Positions 11,267 through 12,118 of a stretch of DNA of 12,118 bases are shown here, one piece after another (position 1 is the first letter of the stretch; every line of letters begins with the position of its first letter). The notes below the pieces were generated by a model that worked only from the letters and a program-made list of their open reading frames with translations, did not search any database and was not told the DNA's origin. This DNA is from Syntrophomonas sp. UBA5432 (GTDB lineage: Bacteria > Bacillota > Syntrophomonadia > Syntrophomonadales > Syntrophomonadaceae): contig DIRQ01000040.1 of assembly GCA_002424365.1 (NCBI GenBank), positions 1 through 12,118 of the forward strand. The letters are read 5' to 3'. The position numbers were made by a program, and so were the translations under genes.

Positions 11267-12118
11267 TCACTTTTCCAGGGCTCGGCTAATTATCGATACT
11301 GCTTCTGCCCGGGTAGCCTGGTTTTGTGGTCTAAAGGTGGTATCAGGATAGCCTGAAATCAACTGCCTGGTGTAAGCAGCAGCCACGCTTTCTTTGGCCC
11401 AGGGGGAGATGTTTTTGCTATCGGAAAAATCTTGCGCATCTGATACAGAGGAAAGACGGGCGGCTTTAGCTATCATGACAGCCATTTGTTCACGGGTGAC
11501 GGCATCATCCGGACCAAACGCACCCTCGTTGTATCCAGAGATAATCCCAGCTGCATAAGCAGTAGATATTGCATCCTGGGCCCAGTGTCCAACTGTATCA
11601 TCAAACACCTTGCCGGGAACGGAAGGTATTTTAAATCCGTTAACTAGTACTACGGCAAACTCTGCCCGGGTAATAGTCCGTTCCGGTTTGAAACTACCAT
11701 CTGGATAACCGGATAGTACTCCTAAAGTTACCAGGTTATTAATCGCAGTTTCAGCCCAATGTGTGTTTATGTCATTAAGCAATACAGTTACTGGCTTAGG
11801 AGTTTCAGGTATTGTCTTTGGTTTTTCTGGTTCAGGTTTAGTTTGTGGTTTATCTTTAGCCAAAATTGCAAATCTAGAAAAATGATTTACCGTTCCACTG
11901 ATGGTTCCGGCTGACCAGTTGATTTCAATATTATTGAGCAATATCCAATGGCTGTCGTTCCACCAATATAGACCCAATTCATCCTGGTCCTTATCTACCT
12001 TGCCTTTGTCAAATGGCAAGGTTATGGTGACATCGCGGTTAAAATCTCCGCTCTTGTCTTTGGTAATGTCAAATACATCGCTAACCAGTTCCAAATCTCC
12101 TGGTACAGACATACTGGA
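11267..12118 (-). CDS. S-layer-homology (SLH) surface protein, C-terminal part; 5' end outside window
   Basis: The frame is open to the window edge, with two codons before the first visible ATG at 12110-12112, which has no ribosome binding site. The gene therefore almost certainly starts beyond base 12118. Numbered from that ATG, about 281 residues show a beta-rich domain (1-88) ending GTVNHFSRFAILAK, of a type often found before SLH modules, then a Pro/Lys/Glu-rich linker (about 90-112). Three SLH domains follow, starting about 114, 172 and 235, each with an HWA or PWA motif, a (S/I)SGYP- or SGYN-type turn and a TRAE or TREQ motif (ITRAE, VTREQ, ATRAE). SLH triplets anchor proteins to pyruvylated secondary cell wall polymer. 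The N-terminal domain that defines its job is not visible. Confidence 0.93.
   Translation of the reverse strand, partial: SSMSVPGDLELVSDVFDITKDKSGDFNRDVTITLPFDKGKVDKDQDELGLYWWNDSHWILLNNIEINWSAGTISGTVNHFSRFAILAKDKPQTKPEPEKPKTIPETPKPVTVLLNDINTHWAETAINNLVTLGVLSGYPDGSFKPERTITRAEFAVVLVNGFKIPSVPGKVFDDTVGHWAQDAISTAYAAGIISGYNEGAFGPDDAVTREQMAVMIAKAARLSSVSDAQDFSDSKNISPWAKESVAAAYTRQLISGYPDTTFRPQNQATRAEAVSIISRALEK

Overview
The window is moderately AT-rich bacterial DNA, apparently from an anaerobic, spore-forming-lineage Firmicute (Clostridia, possibly Syntrophomonadaceae- or Peptococcaceae-like). The evidence is strong AAGGAGG-type ribosome binding sites, frequent TTG/GTG starts, a DUF1540 protein, an SLH-domain surface protein, a glycine-decarboxylase-type protein split into two subunits, and intergenic dispersed repeats of a kind common in such genomes. 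The taxonomic call is inference only. I see no rRNA, tRNA, CRISPR array, transposase or phage gene.

Layout. (a) 1-1143, minus: an RluB/RsuA-type pseudouridine synthase followed 9 bp later by the 5' part of a corrinoid adenosyltransferase-like P-loop protein that leaves the window at base 1. (b) 1144-1904: an AT-rich divergent intergenic region with a hairpin repeat, then folE on plus. (c) 2003-9291, minus: a likely six-gene operon, read in the order DUF1540 protein, GcvPA-like alpha subunit, GcvPB-like beta subunit, AcoX/COG3199 NAD-kinase-like protein, APC amino-acid permease, metallophosphoesterase. Gaps are 31-68 bp and no convincing intrinsic terminator lies inside. (d) 9292-9769: a 478-bp divergent region with several kinds of short repeat and palindromes. 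(e) 9770-10603, plus: a class IV PLP aminotransferase/aminodeoxychorismate-lyase-like gene, ending at a strong bidirectional hairpin. (f) 10717-12118, minus: a small lipoprotein and the C-terminal part of a three-SLH-domain surface protein.

The most interesting part is (c). The two P-protein-like subunits keep the fold signatures and the PLP lysine of glycine decarboxylase. They have lost several blocks that are near-invariant in true GcvPA and GcvPB, and no gcvT, gcvH or lipoyl enzyme is next to them. Together with a dedicated permease and a nucleotide-kinase-fold protein, this looks like an uptake-plus-decarboxylation module for glycine or, more speculatively, another small amino acid. The substrate cannot be read from sequence alone.
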